64,000 bases of DNA from Azospirillum fermentarium (GCF_025961205.1 NZ_JAOQNH010000001.1:2814001-2878000); one strand, 5' to 3'. Shown: positions 8,613 to 17,140, counted from the stretch's first letter. The notes: generated by a model not told the origin, from the sequence alone. Translations and numbers: made by a program.

Positions 8613-9514
8613 CGGCCCCCCTTTCCCACCTGTGCTTCACCCTGGCAGCACCCTATGGCGCGTGGGGGGCGGCGTCGCAGCCGTCGGCCACCACCGCGTG
8701 GAAGGCGACGGAGCTTGATCCGTCCAAATCCGCCATCGTCGGTCTGTTGGGGGCGGCGCTGGGGATGGAGCGGGCGGGTCTGGGCCGGCTGGCGGAGCGG
8801 GTGCGGGTGGCGGTGCGCACCGTTCTGCGCCCCGTGCGCGACCCGCGGCCCGATTACCACACCATCAGCCGCGGCCACCGCCCGCCGGACCGCGACCGCT
8901 GGAGCCGGTTCGAGGAGTTGCGCCCCGCCCTGTCGGGGCAGGAGCACGCCGGCGCCCTGCTCTCGTCCCGCGAGTATTGGGCGTGCGGGGTGTGGACGGT
9001 GGCCCTGACCCCGGCGGCCCTGACCCCGGCAGACGGGACCGCGGGGGCGGAGGCCGCCGCCCTGCTGGACCGGCTGCACGCAGCGCTGCGGTCGCCGCGC
9101 TGGACGCTGTACGCCGGGCGCAAGGCCTGCACGCTGGGCCTGCCGCCGGCCCCGGCGGTGCTGGCCGCCGCCGGGCCGGTGGACGCGCTGAGCGCCTATG
9201 GCCTGCCGTGGGAGCGGACGGGGATGGACAAAGTGCTGGCCCCGCTGGCCCGGCTGAAGACCCGGCAAGGCGACGTGGAAACCCTGGCCTGGGATGAGGA
9301 TTACCCCGGCGCCCCCACCCCCGCGGGTGATGGCGACGGCGGCAGCGGCGAAGGCGGCGGCGTGGTGGTGCAGCGGGTGTGGCGGCGCGACCAGCCCGAC
9401 CCCGCACCGCTGCCGGGCGGGCGCGTCCACCCGCGTTATCACGGGCGCACGGAACGGCGCACCCGGTTTCCCGTGGTGGTGGATGCCGGCACGAACGCAC
9501 AGGGGGGATCATGA
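8609..9514 (+). CDS. cas5e: Cascade subunit Cas5e/CasD
   Basis: The 301-residue protein begins HLCFTLAAPYGAWGAASQ, the Cas5 N-terminal RAMP strand, and continues with PSKSAIVGLLGAALGM and YHTISRGHRPP, then SSREYWACGVWTVAL and LYAGRKACTLGLP. Cas5e caps the 5' handle of the crRNA in Cascade. It is longer than E. coli CasD (224), with a Gly-rich acidic loop near residue 240. ATG overlaps the cas7e stop and its own TGA overlaps cas6e, as expected of a tight operon. Confidence 0.94.
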   Translation: MTAPLSHLCFTLAAPYGAWGAASQPSATTAWKATELDPSKSAIVGLLGAALGMERAGLGRLAERVRVAVRTVLRPVRDPRPDYHTISRGHRPPDRDRWSRFEELRPALSGQEHAGALLSSREYWACGVWTVALTPAALTPADGTAGAEAAALLDRLHAALRSPRWTLYAGRKACTLGLPPAPAVLAAAGPVDALSAYGLPWERTGMDKVLAPLARLKTRQGDVETLAWDEDYPGAPTPAGDGDGGSGEGGGVVVQRVWRRDQPDPAPLPGGRVHPRYHGRTERRTRFPVVVDAGTNAQGGS

Positions 9515-10284
9515 CCGCAACCTTGACGCACCCGCGGCCCGCCGCCACCCAGCCGGAAACGGGGGAGCCGTTGTGGGAAAGCCGGGTGGTTCTGGCCCCG
9601 CGCGACCCGCGGTCGCTGCTGGCGATTCTGGGATCGGACATGCGGCGCAGCGATGCCCAGTTCGCCCACCGCATGATCTGGACCCTGTTCCCCGGCCTGC
9701 CCGATGCCGAACGGCGGGGCCTGTTCCTCTATCATGTGGAGCGGACGCGGCCCCTGACCGCCATCCTGCGGTCCCGCCGCCCGCCGGAAGACGGGCTGGG
9801 CGGGGTGTGGCACATCGAAAAGACCCGCCCCTTCGCGCCCATGCTGCACGCCGGCCAGCGGCTGCGCTTCCGCCTGCGCGCGGTGGCCAGCCGGTGGGAA
9901 CCGCAACCGGGGAAAAAGCGGGGCCGGCGGATGGACGTGGTTCATTTCGCCTGGAACCGCCTTCCCCCCGACGCCCGCACGCCGGAGATGGTGGAAGCGG
10001 CGGCGGAACGGGCGGCGCTGGAGTGGCTGGCCTGCCAGGGGGACCGCTGCGGCTTTTGCCCGATGGACGGGTCGGTGTCGGTCCTGGGCTATGACCTGAC
10101 CCACCTGTGGCCCGAACGGCGGCGGGACCGGACGACGAAGGAGGAGATCTCCTTCGGCGCCCTGACCTATGAAGGGGTTTTGACGGTGACCGACCCCGCC
10201 GCGTTCCGCATCATGCTGGCCGACGGTCTGGGGGCGGCGCGGGCCTATGGCAACGGCCTGATGCAAATCGCCCCGGCCCCCTGA
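9511..10284 (+). CDS. cas6e: CRISPR pre-crRNA endoribonuclease Cas6e/CasE
   Basis: The 257-residue RAMP ribonuclease cleaves the repeat hairpin and stays on the 3' handle of each crRNA. SDAQFAHRMIWTLFPG contains the conserved N-terminal histidine region of CasE, FLYHVERTRP follows, and the C-terminus ends GLGAARAYGNGLMQIAP, the glycine-rich loop of the family. An extra proline-rich N-terminal tail of about 20 residues precedes the domain. It is the last gene before the array, separated from the first repeat by 250 bp. Confidence 0.94.
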   Translation: MTATLTHPRPAATQPETGEPLWESRVVLAPRDPRSLLAILGSDMRRSDAQFAHRMIWTLFPGLPDAERRGLFLYHVERTRPLTAILRSRRPPEDGLGGVWHIEKTRPFAPMLHAGQRLRFRLRAVASRWEPQPGKKRGRRMDVVHFAWNRLPPDARTPEMVEAAAERAALEWLACQGDRCGFCPMDGSVSVLGYDLTHLWPERRRDRTTKEEISFGALTYEGVLTVTDPAAFRIMLADGLGAARAYGNGLMQIAPAP

Positions 10285-10295
10285 CCACCCCCGGC

Positions 10296-10324
10296 CCGAT
10301 GGGGATGCGCCCATCCCCCATCGG
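10296..10324 (+). terminator. Hairpin after cas6e
   Basis: CCGATGGGGATG and CATCCCCCATCGG form a 12-bp near-perfect stem with a tiny loop starting 12 bp after the cas6e stop. There is no U tract, so it may be a processing or attenuation structure rather than a strong terminator between the Cascade operon and the array. Confidence 0.45.
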
Positions 10325-10439
10325 ACCGGGTGCCGCGGGCGGCGCTATGCCGGGGGTGGTTGATGTGATACAGTAACGCCCGCACCGAATACCCGCCACT
10401 TCATCCCCCGACATCTTCCACGCCCCGGCGTTATGGGGA

Positions 10440-10534
10440 TTGACTGGGGTGGTTATTGAACATCGTGAAAATTTTGCAGACCAGTGCAAGACTCTGGATA
10501 AAAGTACGTTGCAAAACAAGAGCCTGAAAGCACC
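10440..10534 (+). promoter_or_regulatory. CRISPR leader of array 1
   Basis: This AT-richer stretch directly precedes the first repeat. A 33-bp core at 10478-10510, containing AGACCAGTGCAAGACTCTGG and AAAAGTACGTT, recurs on the minus strand beside the second array (38077-38109) with about one mismatch. Both leaders also end in CACC at the first repeat. A TTGACT box at 10440-10445 could serve as a -35 element. Shared leader cores are expected to carry the Cas1-Cas2 integration signals and the array promoter. Confidence 0.8.
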
Positions 10535-11539
10535 CTTTCCCCTGCACGCGCAGGGATGAACCCCCCCCGCCGTCCGCCCTCGATGCCGCCCCCGTCTTTC
10601 CCCTGCACGCGCAGGGATGAACCCTGGTCACCAAGGGGGGAGGGCTTGCGCCCCCCCTTTCCCCTGCACGCGCAGGGATGAACCCAGGGTGGCGCGTCCG
10701 ATTTCCACGGTATCAGGCTTTCCCCTGCACGCGCAGGGATGAACCCCGTCCCGGTTCAGCGGCTTTTGCCGGGACGGTCTTTCCCCTGCACGCGCAGGGA
10801 TGAACCCTGATTGCAGGAGATGATGACCCATGACGAAGACTTTCCCCTGCACGCGCAGGGATGAACCCGTGTCGCCATACTCTAATATGCAACGCCATAT
10901 CTTTCCCCTGCACGCGCAGGGATGAACCCACCCGGCAGAATGTGGAGCGTATGCGCCGCCCCTTTCCCCTGCACGCGCAGGGATGAACCCCACTTTCGCC
11001 CAGGTGATCGGCGGGCTGCTGGCTTTCCCCTGCACGCGCAGGGATGAACCCCGCGTGTCATAACGCTCGGTGTTCAGGTGAATCTTTCCCCTGCACGCGC
11101 AGGGATGAACCCGACAGTGACCAGAGAGCCGAACCGGCGCCGCACTTTCCCCTGCACGCGCAGGGATGAACCCCCCATCATCGGCGCTGTGCCCGATCAG
11201 CCCGACTTTCCCCTGCACGCGCAGGGATGAACCCCCTTCCGCTTGCGCACCCGCCCGCCGTCGAGTCTTTCCCCTGCACGCGCAGGGATGAACCCGGGGC
11301 GCTGATGGCGACCCTGACCTACATCGCCTTTCCCCTGCACGCGCAGGGATGAACCCGACGCCGAAGCCCGCCGCCGCGGCACCTCCCGCTTTCCCCTGCA
11401 CGCGCAGGGATGAACCCAGCGGGGCCTCCACCCTTGGCCAGTCCACTCACTTTCCCCTGCACGCGCAGGGATGGACCCGCACAGCTCACCAGCTACATCG
11501 GCCAAGTCTCCTTTCCCCTGCACGCGCAGGGATGAACCC
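10535..11539 (+). CRISPR. Type I-E CRISPR array 1: 17 repeats, 16 spacers
   Basis: Seventeen 29-nt repeats begin every 61 bp from 10535 to 11511; all 16 spacers are 32 nt. The repeat starts CTTTCCCCTGCACGCG and ends CAGGGATGAACCC, with the CCCTGC/GCAGGG hairpin typical of type I-E. All copies are identical except number 16 (11450), which has GATGGACCC. Sequence similarity to E. coli repeats and the leader position show transcription on the plus strand, with newest spacers on the left. The array sits inside the cas operon, between cas6e and cas1. No spacer is duplicated. Confidence 0.98.
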
Positions 11540-11571
11540 CTTCTCCCGCACAATTCCATTACGGAAAAACG

Positions 11572-11601
11572 CCTGCCTCCCGCCCGTGTGGGAATTCCAC
11601 C
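11572..11601 (+). repeat. Decayed terminal CRISPR repeat
   Basis: Exactly 61 bp after the last good repeat lies CCTCCCGCCCGTGTGGGAA and flanks, which keeps a short palindrome and a little over half of the repeat's bases. Reverse-strand translation (GGIPTRAGG) resembles the one produced by intact repeats (GFIPARAGE). It reads as an eighteenth, degenerate repeat at the trailer end, giving a seventeenth old spacer at 11540-11571. Confidence 0.55.
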
Positions 11602-11669
11602 GTCGATTTTTCCGGTTGCCTGCTCTACACCTTTTCCCGGAACCTCTTTTTCCATCGGAAGGTGTCCAT

Positions 11670-12515
11670 ATGCTCAAAGGGCGGCTTGGGCTGGACGAGG
11701 CCCGGATCCCGCAGAAATCACGCAACGGGCTGCTTTATGTGGAGCGGTGCCGGCTGACCATCGACAACGGCAGTCTGGTGCTGGCCTTCGACGACAAGGG
11801 GGAAGAGGTGGAATTGCCCTATCAGCGGTTGAACGCCGTTCTGATGGGGCCAGGCAGCAGCGTGACCCATGACGCCATGCGCCATTGTTCGGCCCACGGC
11901 ACCTGTGTGGCGTTCGTCGGCACCGGCGGCACGCGGATCTACACCGCCCCGCCGGTGTTCGACCGCGACAGCACGCTGGCGCGGCAGCAGGCGGCGTGGT
12001 GGGCCTCGGAAACCACCCGGATCATGGTGGCAAAGCGCATGTACGCCAAACGGTTCGGGGAAACGCCGCGGGTCACCTCGCTGGACAGCCTGCGGGGGAT
12101 GGAGGCGGCGCGGATCAAGCGCAGCTACGAACTGATCGCCGCCCAGGCCGGCATCGTGTGGAACGGGCGGCGGTTCGACCGCGCCAATCCGGGGGCCGCC
12201 GACCTGCCCAACCAGGCCATCAACCATGTGGTGACGGCGCTGGAATCCTGTGTCGCCATCGCGGTTCAGGCCACCGGCACCCTGCCCCCGCTGGGCTTTC
12301 TGCACGAGGACAGCGCCAAGAGCTGGATTCTCGACCTCTGCGACCTGTACCGCACCACGGTCACGGTGCCGCTGGCGTTCGGCTGCGTCAAGCGCGTGGA
12401 AGAGGGGGAGGCGGAAAGCCTGGACCGCCTGTGCCGCCGGGCGGTGTCGAAACACGTGCGCAAGAACGCCTTCGTGGACACCGTGATCGACGACATCCAC
12501 GCGATGCTGTCCTGA
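11670..12515 (+). CDS. cas1: CRISPR adaptation integrase Cas1 (type I-E)
   Basis: The 281-residue protein starts MLKGRLGLDEARIPQ. Metal-binding residues of Cas1 are visible: Glu in RGMEAARIK, His in PLGFLHEDSAKSWILDL and Asp in that same segment (DLCDLY). With Cas2 it inserts new spacers at the leader end. It is slightly shorter than E. coli Cas1 (305). GGAAGGTG before the ATG is a good ribosome site. The gene begins 70 bp after the decayed terminal repeat, so it may be transcribed through the array or from an unseen promoter. Confidence 0.96.
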   Translation: MLKGRLGLDEARIPQKSRNGLLYVERCRLTIDNGSLVLAFDDKGEEVELPYQRLNAVLMGPGSSVTHDAMRHCSAHGTCVAFVGTGGTRIYTAPPVFDRDSTLARQQAAWWASETTRIMVAKRMYAKRFGETPRVTSLDSLRGMEAARIKRSYELIAAQAGIVWNGRRFDRANPGAADLPNQAINHVVTALESCVAIAVQATGTLPPLGFLHEDSAKSWILDLCDLYRTTVTVPLAFGCVKRVEEGEAESLDRLCRRAVSKHVRKNAFVDTVIDDIHAMLS

Positions 12516-12850
12516 TGATCGTCATCTGCCTGTCGGGCACCCCCGACCGTTTCCACGGTTTTCTGCGCTCGGTGATGATGAACGTCCATCCCGGCGTGTA
12601 CGTCAGCATGGATCTGGACGCCGGTTCCCGCGACCGCATCTGGGACATCCTGTCCCAGTGGTGGGAGGCCGATCCCCGCGGCATGGCCCTGATGATGCAC
12701 CGGGACAAGGCCATGCCCATGGAACTGGCCCTGCGGTCCCTGGGCACCCCCAAACGCACCATCACCGGCTGCGACGGTCATTACGCCCTGGTGCGCAAAG
12801 CCCCGGAGGACGCGGCGGGTGACAATGCCCCAAACAAAGAAACCCCTTGA
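12515..12850 (+). CDS. cas2: CRISPR adaptation protein Cas2 (type I-E, CasE-style Cas2e)
   Basis: The 111-residue protein overlaps the cas1 stop (TGATG). FHGFLRSVMMNVHPGVYVSMD and the following IWDILSQWW match Cas2e, which bridges two Cas1 dimers. It is longer than E. coli Cas2 (94), with a polar C-terminal tail. Its last codons lie inside a perfect 14-bp inverted repeat shared with the end of the tRNA-Met transcript from the other strand. Confidence 0.94.
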   Translation: MIVICLSGTPDRFHGFLRSVMMNVHPGVYVSMDLDAGSRDRIWDILSQWWEADPRGMALMMHRDKAMPMELALRSLGTPKRTITGCDGHYALVRKAPEDAAGDNAPNKETP

Positions 12851-12874
12851 TTCCACCAAAGGAATCAAGGGGTT
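12841..12874. terminator. Bidirectional-type hairpin between cas2 and tRNA-Met
   Basis: AACCCCTTGATTCC and GGAATCAAGGGGTT form a perfect 14-bp stem with a 6-nt loop. On the minus strand the stem is followed by TTTCTTTGTTTG, a good U tract, so it mainly ends the tRNA-Met transcript. It also overlaps the cas2 stop and may end the cas operon. Confidence 0.75.
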
Positions 12875-12878
12875 CGAT

Positions 12879-12953
12879 TGGTAGCAGCGGAGGGATTTGA
12901 ACCCCCGACCAAGGGATTATGATTCCCCTGCTCTACCACTGAGCTACGCTGCC
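12879..12953 (-). tRNA. tRNA-Met (CAT anticodon, elongator type)
   Basis: A 75-nt cloverleaf reads GGCAGCGTAGCTCAGTGG at the 5' end, has anticodon arm GGGGA-ATCATAA-TCCCT with CAT, a TTCAAAT T-loop and encoded CCA. The acceptor stem lacks the initiator C1-A72 mismatch, and the loop matches alphaproteobacterial elongator tRNA-Met better than tRNA-Ile(CAT). Confidence 0.93.
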
Positions 12954-13011
12954 ATCGTGGTGTGGGCGCAACTGATACTAAAGGGACCGGGGCGGCTTCA
13001 AGGGTTTTTTT

Positions 13012-14169
13012 TCATTCCGCCTGCGTCCCGGTGATCCACCCCCCGCCCAGCATCCGGTCGCCGGCATAAACCACGCACGCCTGTCCCGGCGCGATGCCGT
13101 AATGGGGCTGGTCCAACACCACCTCCGCCGTGCGGCCGGGGCCAAGGCCGATCACCGCGTCCGCCGCCGGCTGGGCCGAGCGCAGCTTGACCGACACCGC
13201 CAAACCCTGCCCGTCCGCCAGGGCCGGGCCGATCCAGTTCATGCCGCGCACCAGAACCCGGCGGCGGCCCAGGGCGTCGCGCGGGCCGACAATCACCCGG
13301 CGGGTGGCGGCGTCCAGCCGGATGACGTAGAGCGGTTCGCCCCCGTCGCCCTTCTGCCCGCCGATGCCCAGCCCTTTGCGCTGGCCCACCGTGTAGTGGA
13401 TGATGCCGTCGTGGCGGCCCAGAACCCGCCCGTCCAGATGCACGATGTCCCCCGGCTCCACCCCGCCGGGGCGCAGCTTCGCCACCAGATCGGCGTAGGA
13501 ACCGGCGGGCACGAAGCAGATGTCCTGGCTGTCGGGCTTGTCGGCCACCGCCAGACCGAACCGCTCGGCCAGCGCCCGCGTCGCGCTCTTGGGCAGGCCG
13601 CCCAGGGGGAAGCGCAGGAAATCCAACTGCTCGCGGGTGGTGGCGAACAGGAAATAGCTCTGGTCGCGTCCGGGGTCGGCGCCGCGGTGCAGCTCCGGCC
13701 CGTCCGCCCCCATGGCCCGGCGCACGTAATGGCCGGTGGCCAGCGCGTCCGCACCCAGATCGCGGGCGGTGGACAAGAGGTCGCGGAACTTGACCGTCTG
13801 GTTGCAGCGCACGCAGGGGATCGGGGTTTCGCCGCGCAGATAGGTGTCGGCGAAATCCTCGATCACCTCCTGCCCGAACCGGCTTTCGTAATCGAGCACG
13901 TAGTGGGGGATGCCGATGCGGTCGGCCACCTGGCGCGCGTCATAGATGTCCTGGCCGGCGCAGCAGGTGCCGGGGCGCTGGACCGCCAGACCGTGGTCGT
14001 AAAGCTGAAGGGTGATGCCCACCACATCGTACCCCTCCTCCCGCAGCAGGGCGGCGGTGACGGAGGAATCCACGCCCCCCGACATGGCGACCACCACGCG
14101 GGTTTCGTGCGGGGGCTTGGGCAGGCCCAGGCTGTTCAGTCCGGTATCGCTTGGATGACTTCCACTCAT
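13012..14169 (-). CDS. mnmA: tRNA-specific 2-thiouridylase MnmA
   Basis: The 385-residue protein adds sulfur to U34 of tRNA-Lys, Glu and Gln. [18 protein letters not shown] is the ATP pyrophosphatase P-loop; the catalytic cysteines are seen in [11 protein letters not shown] and in the downstream QDICFVPAG segment, and [14 protein letters not shown] is the signature of the central domain. The ATG at 14169 ([10 protein letters not shown]) is preferred over a start 12 codons earlier because family proteins begin near here. Sulfur could come from the cysteine desulfurase encoded nearby. Confidence 0.96.
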   Translation of the reverse strand: MSGSHPSDTGLNSLGLPKPPHETRVVVAMSGGVDSSVTAALLREEGYDVVGITLQLYDHGLAVQRPGTCCAGQDIYDARQVADRIGIPHYVLDYESRFGQEVIEDFADTYLRGETPIPCVRCNQTVKFRDLLSTARDLGADALATGHYVRRAMGADGPELHRGADPGRDQSYFLFATTREQLDFLRFPLGGLPKSATRALAERFGLAVADKPDSQDICFVPAGSYADLVAKLRPGGVEPGDIVHLDGRVLGRHDGIIHYTVGQRKGLGIGGQKGDGGEPLYVIRLDAATRRVIVGPRDALGRRRVLVRGMNWIGPALADGQGLAVSVKLRSAQPAADAVIGLGPGRTAEVVLDQPHYGIAPGQACVVYAGDRMLGGGWITGTQAE

Positions 14170-14262
14170 GGCGCCACAATATGGAACGGGGCGCCCCGGC
14201 GGCAAGCACCGCCCGGACGCCCCATGCCGGTATCCTTGCTGAAACGGGTCAGACGGAAACGG

Positions 14263-14592
14263 TCACTTGCCCGCGTTGCGCGCGCCGGCGGGCAGGCGCA
14301 CGGTCAGACCGTCCAGTTCCTCGGTCATGATGATCTGGCAGCCCAGGCGCGAGGTCTTGGACAGGCCGAAGGCCAGATCCAGCATGTCCTCTTCATCTTC
14401 CGACGCTTCGGCCAGAACGTCGTACCAGTCGGGTTCGACGATGATGTGGCAGGTCGAGCAGGCCAGCGACCCCTCGCACGCCCCTTCCAGGTCCAGGCCG
14501 TGCTTGTGCGCGATTTCCAGCACGGACAGGCCGAGGGGGGCGTCCACCTCGCGGCGGGTGCCGTCGGTCTCGATGAAGGTCATCTTGGGCAT
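14263..14592 (-). CDS. fdx: ISC-type 2Fe-2S ferredoxin
   Basis: The 109-residue protein starts [11 protein letters not shown] and has the adrenodoxin-type cluster ligands C-X5-C-X2-C in [11 protein letters not shown] and the fourth cysteine in SRLGCQIIM. It would supply electrons during Fe-S cluster assembly. GGGAG precedes the start. It lies 50 bp downstream of the HscB-like gene, the usual neighbour, but no hscA lies between them as is normal in isc operons. Confidence 0.93.
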   Translation of the reverse strand: MPKMTFIETDGTRREVDAPLGLSVLEIAHKHGLDLEGACEGSLACSTCHIIVEPDWYDVLAEASEDEEDMLDLAFGLSKTSRLGCQIIMTEELDGLTVRLPAGARNAGK

Positions 14593-14642
14593 GAAACGCA
14601 AACTCCCTAATGCGCGTCTTGAAAACGGAACGGATGATGGGG

Positions 14643-15299
14643 TCAGGGCGGCGGGGCACTGCCGGACCGGCGGGCCAGCGCGGCGGCGGTGACGGCCTCC
14701 AGCGCCTCCAGCCGTGCCAGCAGCCGGGCGGCGGCGCCGGTCCGGCCGTGGCGGAAGGCATCGGCCAGCGCGCGGATCCCCTCTTCGGTCAGACGGGCGG
14801 CCTCGGCGGCCACCTGATCCACCGCAGCGGCCCCGCCGGAAGCCAGGGATGCCGCCAGGGATGCCGTGTCGGGGTCGCGGGCGGGGTCGGCGGGCAGCAG
14901 ATCCACCCCCGCCCGCCGCAGCAGGGTGCGGGCCCGCTGCAGCGGGTCGTGCAGCGTGGCGTGGGCCTGGGCCATCGCCTCGGCCTGGGCGCGGGCGTTG
15001 GCCTGCTGGCGGGGGCCGCGGGCGGCGAAACGGGCGGGGTCGAGCGCGCGGGTGAAGCCGGCCAACTGCCGCCCCAGCACCGCAAGGTCGAGGTCGAAGT
15101 GCTGCTCCACCCCCAGCCGGGTGAACGGGTCCAGGGCACGCGGCGGCAGCACCGCCCCGCACCCGTGACAGAACAGCGCGCGCGCACCCACATCCTGCCC
15201 GCACTGCCAGCAGGGCTGCAGGCCGCCGTCGATGGCGCCCGCGATGCCGTGCGGGTGCGGGCCGTTACCGCCGCTGGGGCCGTCGCTGGTGGGGGTCAT
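14643..15299 (-). CDS. hscB: HscB-like J-domain co-chaperone lacking the HPD motif
   Basis: The 218-residue protein begins [10 protein letters not shown], then has a zinc-finger-like [19 protein letters not shown], a J-domain-like helical region ([12 protein letters not shown]) and the [17 protein letters not shown] segment that in HscB joins the J domain to the IscU-binding helices. Aligned without gaps to E. coli HscB, the essential HPDKF becomes DPARF, so His and Asp of HPD are replaced. HPD is required to stimulate the HscA ATPase. An N-terminal double-CxxC is known from eukaryotic HSCB. The family call rests on alignment and its place beside fdx; activity as a J protein is doubtful. Confidence 0.75.
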   Translation of the reverse strand: MTPTSDGPSGGNGPHPHGIAGAIDGGLQPCWQCGQDVGARALFCHGCGAVLPPRALDPFTRLGVEQHFDLDLAVLGRQLAGFTRALDPARFAARGPRQQANARAQAEAMAQAHATLHDPLQRARTLLRRAGVDLLPADPARDPDTASLAASLASGGAAAVDQVAAEAARLTEEGIRALADAFRHGRTGAAARLLARLEALEAVTAAALARRSGSAPPP

Positions 15300-15439
15300 G
15301 GCTGTTGTTCGCTTCCGGCCGCGCGCCAAATCGTTGGTAAAACTGACAATCACCATCGCCCCGCTCTCGGCGAGGTGCCGGAAAACGGGGCATGGGACAC
15401 GGGCGGGTCATACCGGGTGCCGGGCGGCAAAGCAACGGG

Positions 15440-16567
15440 TTAAACCGCCGCAAGCGCCGGCACCAGCCGCCGGGCCATGGCGGCCCAGGCGGTGACGAAA
15501 CGGTCAACGTCCGCCGCCGTGCTGTTCCACCCCAGGCTGACGCGGATGACGGAACCGGCCACGTCCTCCGGCTCCCCCATGGCTTCCAGCACGTGGGACG
15601 GACGCACCTTGCCGCTGGAGCACGCCGCCCCGGCGCTGACCGACACCCCGGCCAGATCCAGCGCCATCACCTGCGTCTCCCCCGCCACGCCGGGCAGGGC
15701 CAGACAGGTGACGTTGCCGGCCCGCGGGGCGCCCATGCCCATCACCCGCACCCCCGGCACCGCGGCCAGCGCCCGACGTTCCAGCCCGTCGCGCAGGGCG
15801 GCGAGATCCGGCCCCGGCGCGTCCAGGGCCGCGGCGGCGGCGGCGCCGAAACCGGCAATGCCGACCAGATTTTCCGTGCCGGCGCGGCGCCAGCGCTCCT
15901 GCCCGCCGCCGCGGATCAGCGGGTCGGGGTGGCACCCCTCCGCCACCACCAGCGCGCCGCAGCCGGCGGGGCCGCCCAGCTTGTGGGCCGACAGGCTGAG
16001 CAGGTCCACGCCCAGCGCCGCCCGGTCCAGCGGCACCCGCCCCGCCCCCTGCACCGCGTCGCAATGGACGATGGCGCCGCGGGCGCGGGCCAGACGCGCC
16101 ACCTCCGCCACCGGCTGGATCACGCCGGTTTCGTTGTTGACCAGCATCACCGACACCAGCGCCGGCCCCTGCCCCTCGGCCAGCAGCCGTTCCAGGGCGG
16201 CCAGATCCACCACGCCGGTGCGGTCCACCGGGATGCGCGCCGCCGCCGGGGCCGCGGCCAGCACCGATTCATGCTCCACCGCCGACACGATCAGGCGCCG
16301 CCCGGCAAAGCCACGCAGCGCCAGATTGTTCGCTTCGGTCCCGCCGGCGGTGAACACCACCTCCGCCGGGGTGGCGCCGGCCAGCCGGGCCACCTGGCGC
16401 CGCGCCTCGTCCACCGCGCGGCGGACGGTGCGGCCGTCGGTGTGGACCGACGACGGGTTGCCGGTCAGGTCCAGCGCCTCCGCCATCGCCCCGCGCACGG
16501 CCGGGCGCAGGGGCGACGAGGCGTTGTGGTCGAGATAGGAGCGGCGTCCGGCGGCGGCCACGGTCAT
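15440..16567 (-). CDS. Cysteine desulfurase (NifS/IscS class)
   Basis: The 375-residue PLP enzyme removes sulfur from cysteine as a persulfide for Fe-S clusters or tRNA thiolation. SYLDHNASSPLRP opens the protein, FTAGGTEANNLAL follows, the PLP lysine sits in LSAHKLGGPAGCG and the reactive cysteine in GAACSSGKVRPSHVL. The sequence is closer to the short NifS-like desulfurases that precede iscS in rhodospirilla than to IscS itself. ATG overlaps the stop of the iscR-like gene (ATGA), showing coupling. No iscU or iscA follows. Confidence 0.93.
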   Translation of the reverse strand: MTVAAAGRRSYLDHNASSPLRPAVRGAMAEALDLTGNPSSVHTDGRTVRRAVDEARRQVARLAGATPAEVVFTAGGTEANNLALRGFAGRRLIVSAVEHESVLAAAPAAARIPVDRTGVVDLAALERLLAEGQGPALVSVMLVNNETGVIQPVAEVARLARARGAIVHCDAVQGAGRVPLDRAALGVDLLSLSAHKLGGPAGCGALVVAEGCHPDPLIRGGGQERWRRAGTENLVGIAGFGAAAAAALDAPGPDLAALRDGLERRALAAVPGVRVMGMGAPRAGNVTCLALPGVAGETQVMALDLAGVSVSAGAACSSGKVRPSHVLEAMGEPEDVAGSVIRVSLGWNSTAADVDRFVTAWAAMARRLVPALAAV

Positions 16568-17055
16568 TCCGCCGCGACGGCGGCGCCGTCACCCGCCTCG
16601 CCCTCGCCCGTCAGATGGACCAGGGTCGCCATGCTGGTGCCGATGATCCGCCGTTCCACCACGTCGGCCACGGTGACCGACGACAGATAAATGTGGATCT
16701 GGTTGCCCAACTCCTCCCACAGGTCGTGGGTCAGGCAGCGGGACCGGTTGGTGCGGCAGCCCTGGGGCGTGACGTTGGAACAGCGGGTGGTGCGAATCGG
16801 TTCGTCCACCGCCAGGATGATGTCGGAAATGCGGGTGGCGTCCGCCGGATGGGCCAGCAGATAGCCGCCGCCGGGGCCGCGCACGCTCTTGACCAGCCCG
16901 CCCTTGCGCAGCTTGGCGAAGAGCTGCTCCAGATAGGAGAGGGAGATTTCCTGCCGCTCGGCGATGTCGGCCAGGGCCACCGGGTTGCCCTTGCTGGTGG
17001 AAGCCAGATCGACCATGGCCATCACGGCGTAACGTCCCTTCGTGCTCAGCCTCAT
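16564..17055 (-). CDS. iscR: Rrf2-family Fe-S regulator, IscR type
   Basis: The 163-residue protein begins MRLSTKGRYAVMAMVDLA, the Rrf2 winged helix, with RGPGGGYLLAHP as the wing. Three cysteines (RCSN, GCRT, RCLTHDLW) lie in the cluster-binding loop, as in IscR, but with one or two extra residues between them. It is expected to sense Fe-S status and repress the genes it precedes. Position between cysE and the desulfurase matches rhodospirillal isc loci. Confidence 0.92.
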   Translation of the reverse strand: MRLSTKGRYAVMAMVDLASTSKGNPVALADIAERQEISLSYLEQLFAKLRKGGLVKSVRGPGGGYLLAHPADATRISDIILAVDEPIRTTRCSNVTPQGCRTNRSRCLTHDLWEELGNQIHIYLSSVTVADVVERRIIGTSMATLVHLTGEGEAGDGAAVAAE

Positions 17056-17140
17056 CGCTCTGCTCCCTCCGTTCGTGCCGCGTCCGTGGCGGCCTGCGTC
17101 TTTGCAATCATGATCCGGTCACCCGGCGGCGGCATCCGCC

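Noticed and set aside
10628..11655. Open frames across the array encoding GFIPARAGE / VHPCACRGK repeats
   Set aside because: These are translations of the CRISPR repeats on the reverse strand; no ribosome site or family supports them.
12879..12953. tRNA-Ile(CAT) as an alternative to tRNA-Met
   Set aside because: The anticodon arm ATCATAA and acceptor are closer to alphaproteobacterial elongator tRNA-Met; tRNA-Ile2 usually has a CTCATAA loop.
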